From NCBI RefSeq assembly GCF_001677335.1, contig NZ_LZYB01000003.1:124001-188000 (forward strand): 64,000 bases of DNA, given 5' to 3'. Of this stretch, positions 54,566-63,167 are shown piece by piece; position 1 is the first letter of the stretch, and each line of letters starts with the position of its first letter. The position numbers and the translations under genes are program-made. A model generated the notes under the pieces. The model ran no database searches. It was not told the origin of the DNA and saw only the letters and a list, made by a program, of their open reading frames with translations. Origin of the DNA: Erythrobacter dokdonensis DSW-74 (lineage in GTDB: Bacteria > Pseudomonadota > Alphaproteobacteria > Sphingomonadales > Sphingomonadaceae).

Positions 54566-54994
54566 ATGATCCGTCCGCTTTCCCGGCTGGCCCTGCGCCT
54601 CGCGGATATCCGTTTCCTGCGCTATCTCGCGGCCAGTGTCGGTGCGCTTGCGGTTGATGTCAGTGTATTCTTCGCCTGTCTTGCCCTGGGTGTGGCTGCA
54701 GGCCCGGCCTCGGCGCTGGGCTATTCACTGGGCGTGGTTGCACATTGGCTGATGTCGAGCCGTGCCGTGTTTCATCAAGGCGTCGCGGCCCAGGGACGCG
54801 AACGCACGATGCAGAAGGTGCTGTTCGTGGTATCGGCGCTGGCCGGGCTGGCGCTGACCACCCTGATCGTCACGCTGGCCGACCGCGCCGGGATCGATCC
54901 GCGTCTTGCCAAGTTGCCCGCGATCATTGCCAGCTTCGCGCTGACCTACATCCTGCGTGCCATGGTCGTGTTCAGGGAAAACACCGGATCATGA
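54566..54994 (+). CDS. GtrA family membrane protein
   Basis: Four-helix membrane protein of the GtrA family, proposed to flip polyprenyl-phosphate-linked sugars. The 142-residue protein has ADIRFLRYLAASVGALAVD, GYSLGVVAHWLMSSRAVF and ILRAMVVFRE, typical of the family. Start chosen at ATG 54566, which is preceded by GGAG; ATG 54554 four codons upstream is also possible. Overlaps the next gene's ATG (ATGA). The partner GtrB glycosyltransferase is not adjacent. Confidence 0.85.
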   Translation: MIRPLSRLALRLADIRFLRYLAASVGALAVDVSVFFACLALGVAAGPASALGYSLGVVAHWLMSSRAVFHQGVAAQGRERTMQKVLFVVSALAGLALTTLIVTLADRAGIDPRLAKLPAIIASFALTYILRAMVVFRENTGS

Positions 54995-56793
54995 TTCCAC
55001 GCCGAGCGGACATCGGCCTGGTGCAGCGCCCGTTTCCTGCCATCGTTCTGGTCTGGCTGGGCGTGTCCACCATCATTGCGCTTGCGTCACCGCATCTGGC
55101 CGCCGCGCGCTTTCCCGATGTCGACGACACCATGCGGCTGCTTCAGGTGCGCGACCTTCTGGCCGGGCAGGACTGGTTCGATCTGCGCCAGTACCGCATC
55201 AATCCGCCCGAGGGTACCCTGATGCACTGGTCGCGGCTTGTTGATGCGCCGCTGGCGGGGCTGATCTGGCTGCTCTCGCATGTGCTTCCTGCTGCCCGCG
55301 CGGAGTTCCTTGTCGCTTTCGCGGCACCCCTGCTGCTGATGCTGATGACCATGCTCGCGGTCGGTCGCATCGCGCTCCAACGCTTCGGGCTGCGGGTCAC
55401 GCTGCTCGCCATCGGCGCCTTTGCGCTGATGCCGATGGTGCCAGCGCAGTTCCAGCCGCTCAGGATCGATCATCACGGCTGGCAGATCCTGATGGTCGCG
55501 CTCGCCCTTTGGGCGGTGTTTCAGTCGCATGCCGTGCGTGGTGGTACCATCGCCGGTCTCGCCATGGCGGCCGGGCTTGTTATCTCGCTTGAAACGGTCG
55601 TCATGGCGGCTGGTTTTGCGCTGCTGTTCACCTGGCGCTGGCTTGCCGATCCGGCGGCGCGGGTGTGGCTGGTGCGCTATCTGCAGGCGCTGGCGGGCGG
55701 TCTTGCGGCATTTTTTGCACTGACCCGCGGCGTGGCCGATCTTGCCGCGCATTGCGACGCGATCGCTCCGGCGCATCTGGGCTTGTTCGGTACCATCGCG
55801 GTCGGTGTAAGCGTGCTGGGACTGGCGTCACCGGCGTCGCGCCTGATGGTGCTGGGCGGTCTGGCGGCAAGCGGGCTTGCCGGTATTGCCGTGCTGGGTG
55901 CGACTGCGCCCGCGTGTCTCGCATCGCCCTTTGCTGGCCTTGACCCGCTGGTCCGCGACCTGTGGTACCTGCGGGTCACCGAGGGAATGCCGGTGTGGCA
56001 GCAGCCGATTGGCGAAGCTTTTTCAGCTGTTGTTCAATGTCTGGTTGCGCTCGGTGTCGCGATTGTCTGTGCTGCACGCGGGGATGAGGGGTTGCGCGAC
56101 TGGTGGCGCGAATATGCGCTCGTGCTGGCCGTTGCGATCCTTGGCGGTTTGGCGACCTGGCGGTCGATCGCCTTTGCCGGAATCATGTGCACCATTCCCC
56201 TGGCGGTGCTGGCGGCGCGCGTTATCGATCTTTGGCAAGGATCCGCCCGCCTGCCTGCCCGCCTTGCAGCGGCCATCGCAATCTATCTGGTGTTTCTGCC
56301 TGCGCCTGCGGCTCTTGCGCTTGACGGACTTTTGCATCGTACGGGCGCGATCAATGAGCCAGAGATCTTTCCATCGACCTGCGAAATTCACAACACCATG
56401 AGGCATATCGACCGATTGCCCGCCGGTATCGTGTTCGCGCCGCTGGATATCGGTCCTCCGCTGCTGCTCGACACGCACCACAGCATTATCGGCTCCGGCC
56501 ATCACCGCTCCGCATCGGGGATGCGTGATGTGATCGCGGCCTTCACAGGCAATCAGGCGACGGCACACCAACAGATTACGGCTCACCGCGCGGATTATGT
56601 GGTCGTGTGCACGGATGTGGTCGAGTTTACCAATTACCGGGCGGCCGGTGGTCCGGACAGTTTTGCAAACGCGCTTGTGGAGGGGCCATTGCCCGACTGG
56701 CTGGAGCCGGTCGATCTCCCCCTGCCAGACGCTTTGCGGGTCTGGAAGGTCGTCAGGCCATCATCCGGGCAGGCAGGGCCGCAGCCCCGTTAG
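54991..56793 (+). CDS. GT-C-like polytopic membrane protein, possible glycosyltransferase
   Basis: A 600-residue protein with about eleven helices and a soluble C-terminal part of about 150 residues. The first external loop has FPDVDDTMRLLQVRDLL (Asp45, Asp46), reminiscent of the acidic motif of GT-C transferases and STT3, and a helix-flanking PEGTLMHWSRLVDAPLAGL. No family name is certain. It is coupled to gtrA (ATGA). Codon use in the C-terminal third looks less GC-biased than in neighbouring genes (for instance GATTATGTGGTCGTG and GTTCAATGTCTGGTT segments), which may suggest a more recent origin. A glycosylation role is inferred from context. Confidence 0.65.
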   Translation: MIPRRADIGLVQRPFPAIVLVWLGVSTIIALASPHLAAARFPDVDDTMRLLQVRDLLAGQDWFDLRQYRINPPEGTLMHWSRLVDAPLAGLIWLLSHVLPAARAEFLVAFAAPLLLMLMTMLAVGRIALQRFGLRVTLLAIGAFALMPMVPAQFQPLRIDHHGWQILMVALALWAVFQSHAVRGGTIAGLAMAAGLVISLETVVMAAGFALLFTWRWLADPAARVWLVRYLQALAGGLAAFFALTRGVADLAAHCDAIAPAHLGLFGTIAVGVSVLGLASPASRLMVLGGLAASGLAGIAVLGATAPACLASPFAGLDPLVRDLWYLRVTEGMPVWQQPIGEAFSAVVQCLVALGVAIVCAARGDEGLRDWWREYALVLAVAILGGLATWRSIAFAGIMCTIPLAVLAARVIDLWQGSARLPARLAAAIAIYLVFLPAPAALALDGLLHRTGAINEPEIFPSTCEIHNTMRHIDRLPAGIVFAPLDIGPPLLLDTHHSIIGSGHHRSASGMRDVIAAFTGNQATAHQQITAHRADYVVVCTDVVEFTNYRAAGGPDSFANALVEGPLPDWLEPVDLPLPDALRVWKVVRPSSGQAGPQPR

Positions 56794-56901
56794 CAAACCT
56801 GCCGATCCGCCACGGCGTATCAGCCTAAGGTACAATTGGCGCTTTCCTCTTCCCGGCGCACATTCCTCCCATGACCACCGTGTGGCGAGAGGAGATGCAC
56901 C

Positions 56902-58422
56902 ATGCTTGAGCAAGCACTGAGCCAGTTCGAAGGCAAGTCCCTGATCAAGGGCAAGTACGACAACTTTATCGGCGGCCAGTGGGTCGCGCCGGTCAAGTGC
57001 CAGTATTTCGACAATATTTCGCCGGTCAATGGCAAGCGCGTGTGCCAGGTGGCGCGCGGCAGTGCCGAGGACATCGAGCTTGCGCTCGACGCCGCGCACA
57101 AGGCGCGCGCTGCATGGGGCCGGACCTCGACCACCGAGCGGTCGAACATCCTCAACCGCATCGCCCAGCGCATCGAGGACAATCTCGATCTGCTCGCGCT
57201 GGTGGAGACGATCGACAACGGCAAGCCGATCCGCGAAACCACCGCAGCCGACCTGCCCCTGGCGGTCGATCACTTCCGCTACTTCGCGGGCGCCTTGCGA
57301 GCGCAGGAAGGCGGCATCTCGGAGATCGACCACGACACCATCGCCTACCACTTCCACGAACCGCTGGGCGTGGTCGGACAGATCATCCCCTGGAACTTTC
57401 CGCTGCTGATGGCGGTGTGGAAGCTCGCCCCGGCGCTGGCCGCGGGCAACTGCGTGGTATTGAAGCCCGCCGAACAGACCCCGATGAGCATCATGGTGCT
57501 GATGGAGGTCATCGGCGACCTGCTGCCGGAAGGCGTGGTCAACGTGGTCAACGGCTTCGGCATCGAGGCGGGCAAGCCGCTCGCCACCAGCCCGCGGATC
57601 GCCAAGATCGCCTTCACCGGGGAAACCACCACCGGCCGCCTCATCATGCAATATGCGTCCGAGAACCTCATTCCCTGCACGCTCGAACTGGGCGGCAAGA
57701 GCCCCAATATCTTCTTCGCCGACGTGATGCGCGAGGATGACGACTATCTCGACAAGGCATTGGAAGGCTTCGCCATGTTCGCGCTCAATCAGGGCGAGGT
57801 CTGCACTTGCCCGAGCCGCGCGCTGATCCACGAATCGATCTATGACCGGTTCATGGAAAAGGCGATTGCCCGGGTAAACGCGATCAAGCTGGGCAGCCCG
57901 CTCGATGCCGCGACCATGATCGGCGCGCAGGCCTCGAACGACCAGCTCGAGAAGATCCTCAGCTACATCGAGATCGGCAAGGGTGAAGGCGCGAAGGTGC
58001 TGACCGGCGGTGGCCGCCACATCCATGAAGGCGAACTGGCCGAGGGGTACTACGTCAAGCCGACCGTCCTCGAAGGGCACAACAAGATGCGCATCTTCCA
58101 GGAGGAGATCTTCGGCCCGGTGCTGTCGGTCACTACCTTCAAGGACAATGACGAGGCGCTCAGCATCGCCAACGACACGCTCTACGGCCTCGGCGCCGGG
58201 GTGTGGAGCCGCGATGCCAACACCTGTTATCGCTTCGGCCGGGCGATCGAAGCGGGCCGGGTGTGGACCAATTGCTACCATGCCTACCCTGCTCATGCGG
58301 CCTTCGGCGGCTACAAGCAGTCCGGCATCGGGCGCGAGAACCACAAGATGATGCTGGAACACTACCAGCAGACCAAGAACCTGCTCGTCAGCTACAGCCC
58401 CAAGGCGCTGGGCTTCTTCTGA
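56902..58422 (+). CDS. NAD-dependent aldehyde dehydrogenase, ExaC/AcoD-type
   Basis: Oxidises acetaldehyde or similar aldehydes to the acid. The 506-residue protein is close to the ExaC/AcoD group, with [20 protein letters not shown], the NAD-binding [11 protein letters not shown], the catalytic Glu in [12 protein letters not shown] and the catalytic Cys301 in [13 protein letters not shown], and the closing [35 protein letters not shown] precedes the ATG. It pairs with a DUF779 gene and stands before signalling genes and a PQQ alcohol dehydrogenase, so it likely handles the aldehyde from ethanol oxidation. Confidence 0.92.
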   Translation: MLEQALSQFEGKSLIKGKYDNFIGGQWVAPVKCQYFDNISPVNGKRVCQVARGSAEDIELALDAAHKARAAWGRTSTTERSNILNRIAQRIEDNLDLLALVETIDNGKPIRETTAADLPLAVDHFRYFAGALRAQEGGISEIDHDTIAYHFHEPLGVVGQIIPWNFPLLMAVWKLAPALAAGNCVVLKPAEQTPMSIMVLMEVIGDLLPEGVVNVVNGFGIEAGKPLATSPRIAKIAFTGETTTGRLIMQYASENLIPCTLELGGKSPNIFFADVMREDDDYLDKALEGFAMFALNQGEVCTCPSRALIHESIYDRFMEKAIARVNAIKLGSPLDAATMIGAQASNDQLEKILSYIEIGKGEGAKVLTGGGRHIHEGELAEGYYVKPTVLEGHNKMRIFQEEIFGPVLSVTTFKDNDEALSIANDTLYGLGAGVWSRDANTCYRFGRAIEAGRVWTNCYHAYPAHAAFGGYKQSGIGRENHKMMLEHYQQTKNLLVSYSPKALGFF

Positions 58423-58546
58423 GCCGGAAAGTCCGGATCGCCCGTTTTACGCTCAACCTCTCCCCAGCGTGCGGGCTCCGGCAACCCAGCGGGGCGGGCG
58501 GCATATGTGTCTCCCGCCCCGATTTGTCCCAGGGAGAGCTTGTGAC

Positions 58547-58960
58547 ATGTCATCCGAAAACGTTCCGCCAAGGATCCTTGCGACGCCTGCAGCGCAGGAA
58601 TGGATTGCGCGATTGGCAGCCCTGCACGGTCCGTTGATGTTCCACCAGTCGGGCGGATGCTGCGATGGCTCGGCGCCGATGTGCTTCGTTCGCGGGGAGT
58701 TCCGAGTGGGCGCGCAGGACGTGCTGCTTGGCCGGGTCGCGGGCGACACCCCGGTCTGGATCGGGGCGCGCCAGTTCGAATACTGGCGCCATACGCAGGT
58801 CATCATCGACGTCGTGCCGGGGCGCGGATCGGGCATGAGCCTCGAAGCGCCCGAAGGCGTGCGTTTCGTCACCCGCAGCCGGGTGTTCACCGATGCCGAG
58901 GCAGCGCTGCTGGAGGATGCCGGCGAGCCTGCGACCGGGGCAAGCGCGGAGGTGGGCTGA
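58547..58960 (+). CDS. DUF779-family protein
   Basis: A 137-residue protein of the DUF779 family, which is usually next to acetaldehyde dehydrogenase genes. It has MFHQSGGCCDGSAPMCF with three Cys, which could bind a metal, and FEYWRHTQVIIDVVPGRGSG, then SLEAPEGVRFVTRSRVF. Function unknown; proposed as accessory to the aldehyde dehydrogenase. ATG at 58547 follows AGGGAGAGC; the frame is open upstream. Lies 124 bases after the aldehyde dehydrogenase stop. Confidence 0.85.
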   Translation: MSSENVPPRILATPAAQEWIARLAALHGPLMFHQSGGCCDGSAPMCFVRGEFRVGAQDVLLGRVAGDTPVWIGARQFEYWRHTQVIIDVVPGRGSGMSLEAPEGVRFVTRSRVFTDAEAALLEDAGEPATGASAEVG

Positions 58961-59032
58961 AGACCGCCGGGCAGGGCGAAAACGCTTGTGCGGAAGGGAA
59001 AACTCCAACATTATGACAACGGGAGGAAGGCC

Positions 59033-60217
59033 ATGCCTTCCTGGGAGACTTGGGAGAGAAAATTGCACGCACCGCGCCCTTCGGCGGCTGGCGGTCTTGT
59101 CGTGGCAAGTTCGCACGCTGCCTGCGCCGAACAGGCGATTGCCGAAATCTCGCGCGCGATCGAGGGACGCGATCTCGCCGGGGGCATCATCTTCTGTTCA
59201 AGCCGCTACCCGCGCGAAGAACTGGCTGCGGCGATCGCCGGCCATCTTGGCGGCTTTCCCCTGGTCGGTTGCACCAGCGCCGGAGAGATTACCGCGCGCG
59301 GCTATGACACCGACAGCCTGCAATTCATGGGTTTCCCGAAAGGCAGCTTTACCTTCAGGGCGCTCCATGTGTCCGACATCGACGGCTTCGACCGGGAGGA
59401 GGCGCGGCGCCAGATCCGGCATCTCGCTGCCAATGCCCGGCAGGAATCCCGCGCTTTGGGAGAGGACGCCAGCCAGGTGGCACTGTTTCTCGTCGACGGC
59501 CTGTCCCACCGCGAGGAACTGCTTACGATGACGGTGCAGGACGCGTTGGGCGACATTCCGCTGATCGGCGGATCAAGCGGCGACGGACTGATCTTCAGCG
59601 AGACGGGCGTGCTGTGCGACGGCGCCTTCCGCAGCGGAACCGCAGTGATCGTGATGCTGACCAGCGCCCGCCCGTTGCATGTCTTTTCCGAATGCTACTA
59701 TCGTCCAGGCGATGCCCGGATGGTGGTGACGCTGGCGGATCCGGAAAAGCGCATCGTCCATGAAATCAATGCCGCGCCTGCCGCCGAGGAATACCGCAGG
59801 CTTGCCGGTTCGCCCGGTGCGCTGCTGGATACTGCCTTTTTTGCAGCCCATCCGCCCATGGTTCGAACCGGCGGAGCCTATCATGTGCGCTCGATCCAGA
59901 CCGCAAATCCTGATGGCAGCCTGACCTTCTACGGCGCGGTTGATCGCGGGATTGTGCTGGCGATCGGCGAGCCGGTTGACCGGATTGCCCAGATGGAGGC
60001 GTTCTTCGAACAATTGCGCAGCGAACTTGGTGAAATCGATCACGTGTTATGCTTCGATTGCGTGCTCAACCGGATCGATGCCGACTCCCGGCAACTGGTG
60101 CGGCCGGTTTCCGACATCTACGCCGCCAACCGGGTCAGAGGCTTCAACACCTATGGCGAGCAGTTCCGCGCCGCGCATCTCAACCAGACGCTGAGCGGGC
60201 TGGCGATCGGGCGCTGA
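59033..60217 (+). CDS. FIST-domain sensor protein, NosP-like
   Basis: A 394-residue soluble protein with the FIST N domain (LVVASSHAACAEQAIAEIS, FPLVGCTSAGEITARGY, ALFLVDGLSHREELL, IPLIGGSSGDGLIF) and the FIST C domain (GGAYHVRSIQTANPDGSLTF, VLCFDCVLNRIDADSRQL, GFNTYGEQFRAAHLNQT). In Pseudomonas, a FIST protein of this type (NosP) binds heme and nitric oxide and is encoded beside the kinase NahK. Here the next gene is such a kinase, overlapping by 1 base, so the pair is likely a ligand sensor and its kinase. The heme-binding His is not established from this sequence. GGGAGGAAGG precedes the ATG at 59033. Confidence 0.85.
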   Translation: MPSWETWERKLHAPRPSAAGGLVVASSHAACAEQAIAEISRAIEGRDLAGGIIFCSSRYPREELAAAIAGHLGGFPLVGCTSAGEITARGYDTDSLQFMGFPKGSFTFRALHVSDIDGFDREEARRQIRHLAANARQESRALGEDASQVALFLVDGLSHREELLTMTVQDALGDIPLIGGSSGDGLIFSETGVLCDGAFRSGTAVIVMLTSARPLHVFSECYYRPGDARMVVTLADPEKRIVHEINAAPAAEEYRRLAGSPGALLDTAFFAAHPPMVRTGGAYHVRSIQTANPDGSLTFYGAVDRGIVLAIGEPVDRIAQMEAFFEQLRSELGEIDHVLCFDCVLNRIDADSRQLVRPVSDIYAANRVRGFNTYGEQFRAAHLNQTLSGLAIGR

Positions 60218-62436
60218 TGGCCAGCGTCCGGGATCCTGTGGCCGCTGTGTCCGACACCGATGAAATCGCCCGGCTGAAGGAACGCATCCGCAAGCTCGAG
60301 ACGATCAATGCCGCGCTAATCGACCGGGTCGAGCGCGCCACCGACATGCAGGGCGGCGCTTTCTCGATGTTCGAGAATGCCATCACGCTCGAGGCCATGG
60401 TGCGCGACCGGACGGGCGAGCTGGAAGACGCGATGGGCAAGCTTGCCTCGATCAATGCCCAGATCGAGGCCGCCCATGCCGACGCCGATGCCGCCCGCGC
60501 GCGTCTGCGCGACGCCATCGAATCCTTGAGTGATGGTTTTGCCCTGTTCGACGCGGAAGACCGGCTGGTGATGTGCAATACCGCCTTCTTGCGCTTCTGG
60601 CCGGAATTCCGCGACATCGTCGACCGGCGGCCGAGCTTTGCCGAGATGGTCGAAGTGCTCGCCGGGAGCGGCAGCCCGATCGGTTCGCTCGTCTCGCCCG
60701 AGCGCTGGAAGCAGGAACGCCTTGCCCGTCACCGCAATGCCGGCGCGCATGTGCAATTGCTGGCCGACGGGCGGTGGCTCCAGATCAACGAGCTGCGCAC
60801 CAGCGAGGGCGGGACGGTCGGGATCTATACCGATATCACCACCGTCAAGGCCGAGGATGCCCGTCAGCGCGCCCGCGAACTGGCCGAACGAAACCTCGCG
60901 TTGCAATCCACGCTCGATACCCTGTCGGAAGGCGCCTGCCTGTTCGGCGCCAATGGCCGTTTGCAGGCGTGGAACGACGAACTCGCCAACATGCTGGGCC
61001 TCGACCGCGACGTGCAGGCGCGGATCGGCACGCACGAGGCCTTTGTCCGGCACTGCATTGATCACCGTCGGCTTGACCGGCCGCAGGCGGTGGAATGGCG
61101 TCTGGGGCGCGGCCCGCGCATCAGCACCGAATGCATGCTCGGCAGCCGCAATTTCGTGATCCGGTCGGTAACGCTGGCAAGCGGCGGCATGGCTTTCGCT
61201 TTCGACGATGTGACCGATCGCATCCGCTTCCAGAAGTCGATGACCGAGGTTGCCGAGACGCTTGAACGGGCGGTCAGACAGCGGACCACCGAGCTGAGCG
61301 AGGCAAACCGCCAGCTCGCCGAGGCCAAGGACGAGGCCGAACTCGCCAACCTGTCCAAGACCCGCTTCCTCGCCGCTGCAAGCCATGACCTGCTGCAACC
61401 CCTGAACGCCGCGCGGCTGTTCGTGTCCGCGCTCGGGGAAAAGCGGCTCGCCACCAGCACCCGCGGGCTGGTTAGCCAGACGTCGGTCGCGCTCGATTCG
61501 GTCGAGGACCTGCTCGAGGCCCTGTTCGAGATCTCGCGCCTTGATGCGGGCGCGATCCAACCCGAGATCGGCGCGATCGATCTGGGACGTATTCTCTCGG
61601 CGTTGCGGATCGAGTTCGCTCCGCTGGCGCGCTCGCGGGGACTGGAATTCGAGGTCGCCGAAACCCCGCTGTTCGTGGCGAGCGATGCACAGATGCTGCG
61701 CCGCGTGCTGCAGAATCTTGTCTCCAACGCGCTGCGTTACACCGCGACCGGCGGGGTCAAGGTGGCCGCGCGCCGGGAGGGGGATGCCGTGGTGGTTTCG
61801 GTGACCGATACCGGCCCCGGCATTGCGCTGGCCGAGCAGAAGGTGGTGTTCGACGAGTTCCGCCGGCTTGATGCGACGCGGCGTATACCCGGACATGGAC
61901 TGGGCCTTGCGATCGTGCGGCGCAGCTGCGCCAAGCTGGGCCATCGTGTAGAGCTGCTATCCGAGCCGGGACAGGGAGCGATCTTCTCGATCACCATGCG
62001 CGCGACCGAACCGGCGAGCCTTGCGCCCGAGCCTGCGGTCATGTCCGGCCGCCGGGCCGATTTGACCAGCGGCGCTATCCTGGTGATCGATAATGATCCG
62101 ACGATCCTTGCCGGCATGCGTGCGCTGCTCGGGAATTGGGGGCACGAGGCGATCACCGCGGCAGGGCCCGACGAACCCCAAGTGCTGGCCGCGGCCCGCG
62201 CCGGCTTGTCGCTGATCCTGGCAGATTATCATCTCGAGGACGGGCTGACCGGCGATATCGCTGTCGCCCGCATCCGCGCCTTGCACTCCGGCAATCTGCC
62301 CGCCGCCATCGTTACCGCCGATCGCAGCGAGGAGGTGAAGGCAAAGCTCTCGGCGCTCGACCTGCCGATCCTCACCAAGCCGATCAAGCCTGCCCAGTTG
62401 CGCGCACTGCTCAGGCAGATCGCGACAAGCGCCTAG
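60217..62436 (+). CDS. Hybrid sensor histidine kinase, NahK/ErcS'-like
   Basis: A 739-residue cytoplasmic kinase. A coiled coil of about 100 residues leads to two PAS-like domains (about 100-220 and 235-345; LRDAIESLSDGFALFDAEDR and LQSTLDTLSEGACLFGANGR), a second coil, HisKA with His390 in AAASHDLLQPLNAARLF, the ATPase boxes VLQNLVSNALRYT, DTGPGIA and GHGLGLAIVRR, and a C-terminal receiver with Asp670 in LILADYHLEDG. This order and the SHDLLQPLNAARLF text match the NahK/ErcS' group. Coupled to the FIST gene (TGATG). It converges on the regulator gene with a 4-bp CTAG overlap. Confidence 0.9.
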   Translation: MASVRDPVAAVSDTDEIARLKERIRKLETINAALIDRVERATDMQGGAFSMFENAITLEAMVRDRTGELEDAMGKLASINAQIEAAHADADAARARLRDAIESLSDGFALFDAEDRLVMCNTAFLRFWPEFRDIVDRRPSFAEMVEVLAGSGSPIGSLVSPERWKQERLARHRNAGAHVQLLADGRWLQINELRTSEGGTVGIYTDITTVKAEDARQRARELAERNLALQSTLDTLSEGACLFGANGRLQAWNDELANMLGLDRDVQARIGTHEAFVRHCIDHRRLDRPQAVEWRLGRGPRISTECMLGSRNFVIRSVTLASGGMAFAFDDVTDRIRFQKSMTEVAETLERAVRQRTTELSEANRQLAEAKDEAELANLSKTRFLAAASHDLLQPLNAARLFVSALGEKRLATSTRGLVSQTSVALDSVEDLLEALFEISRLDAGAIQPEIGAIDLGRILSALRIEFAPLARSRGLEFEVAETPLFVASDAQMLRRVLQNLVSNALRYTATGGVKVAARREGDAVVVSVTDTGPGIALAEQKVVFDEFRRLDATRRIPGHGLGLAIVRRSCAKLGHRVELLSEPGQGAIFSITMRATEPASLAPEPAVMSGRRADLTSGAILVIDNDPTILAGMRALLGNWGHEAITAAGPDEPQVLAAARAGLSLILADYHLEDGLTGDIAVARIRALHSGNLPAAIVTADRSEEVKAKLSALDLPILTKPIKPAQLRALLRQIATSA

Positions 62437-63083
62437 CCGTCAAATCCGATCTTGTTGGCAAGGATGACCGCTTGGGTGCGGCTGAAGACATTGAGCTTGC
62501 ACAGGATCGCCGAGACATGCGCCTTGACCGTGGTCATCGAGATATCGAGCTCGTGGGCGATCTGCTTGTTGAGCCGGCCCGCGACCAGCCGCCCCAGCAC
62601 CACGCGCTGCTGCGGCGTGAGGTTCTCGATCAGCTGGCGGATCGATTCTTCTTCTTCGGCGACGGCATCGGTCTGGAACTCCTGCGGTACGTAGATCTCG
62701 CCCGCGAGGATTTGCTGGATTGCATCAAGGATGGTCTCGCGGTCGAGCGTCTTGGGCAGGAACCCCGCCGCGCCTGCCGCCAGCGCATCACGGACGGTGA
62801 CGCGGTCATAGGAGCCGGACACCATCACCACCGGAAGGCTGGGAAAATCGCCGCGCAGTTGTTCGAGCGCCGAAAAGCGGGTGGCGTCGGGGATGTTGAG
62901 ATCGAGCAGCACGATGTCGATGTCCGGCTGCGCCTCAAGCTGGTCGAGCGCTTCTGAAAAGCTGCCCGCCTCGGCGATTTCGCAAGCCGGGAAGCTTGAG
63001 AGCAGCACCGCCCGCAACCCGTCACGAACCAGCCCGTGGTCATCGACGATCAGAACTCTCTCGAGCGGAAGCGCCTCGTTCAT
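62433..63083 (-). CDS. LuxR-type response regulator of the alcohol-oxidation locus
   Basis: A 216-residue NarL/LuxR-family response regulator. The receiver has VLIVDDHGLVRDGLRAVL, the phospho-acceptor Asp61 in VLLDLNIPDA and LPKTLDRETI; the C-terminal helix-turn-helix has LTPQQRVVLGRLVAGRLNKQ and ISMTTVKAHVSAILCKL. It fits the regulators (AgmR/ErbR/EraR-like) that switch on PQQ alcohol dehydrogenase genes. Partners by context: the kinase at 60.2-62.4 kb. It is encoded on the same strand as the dehydrogenase just upstream. Confidence 0.88.
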   Translation of the reverse strand: MNEALPLERVLIVDDHGLVRDGLRAVLLSSFPACEIAEAGSFSEALDQLEAQPDIDIVLLDLNIPDATRFSALEQLRGDFPSLPVVMVSGSYDRVTVRDALAAGAAGFLPKTLDRETILDAIQQILAGEIYVPQEFQTDAVAEEEESIRQLIENLTPQQRVVLGRLVAGRLNKQIAHELDISMTTVKAHVSAILCKLNVFSRTQAVILANKIGFDG

Positions 63084-63116
63084 GACATGTGTCTATCGCA
63101 GCTTGTTGAAATGGCA

Positions 63117-63155
63117 ACAGGCGGAACGGGGTGATCCTCGGCCCGCTCCGCCTGT
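63117..63155 (-). terminator. Candidate terminator after the PQQ alcohol dehydrogenase
   Basis: ACAGGCGGA (63117-63125) pairs with TCCGCCTGT (63147-63155), extended by CGGG/CCCG after one mismatch. On the minus strand it lies just after the dehydrogenase stop. There is no T run. Confidence 0.55.
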
Positions 63156-63167
63156 CATTCATGAGCC

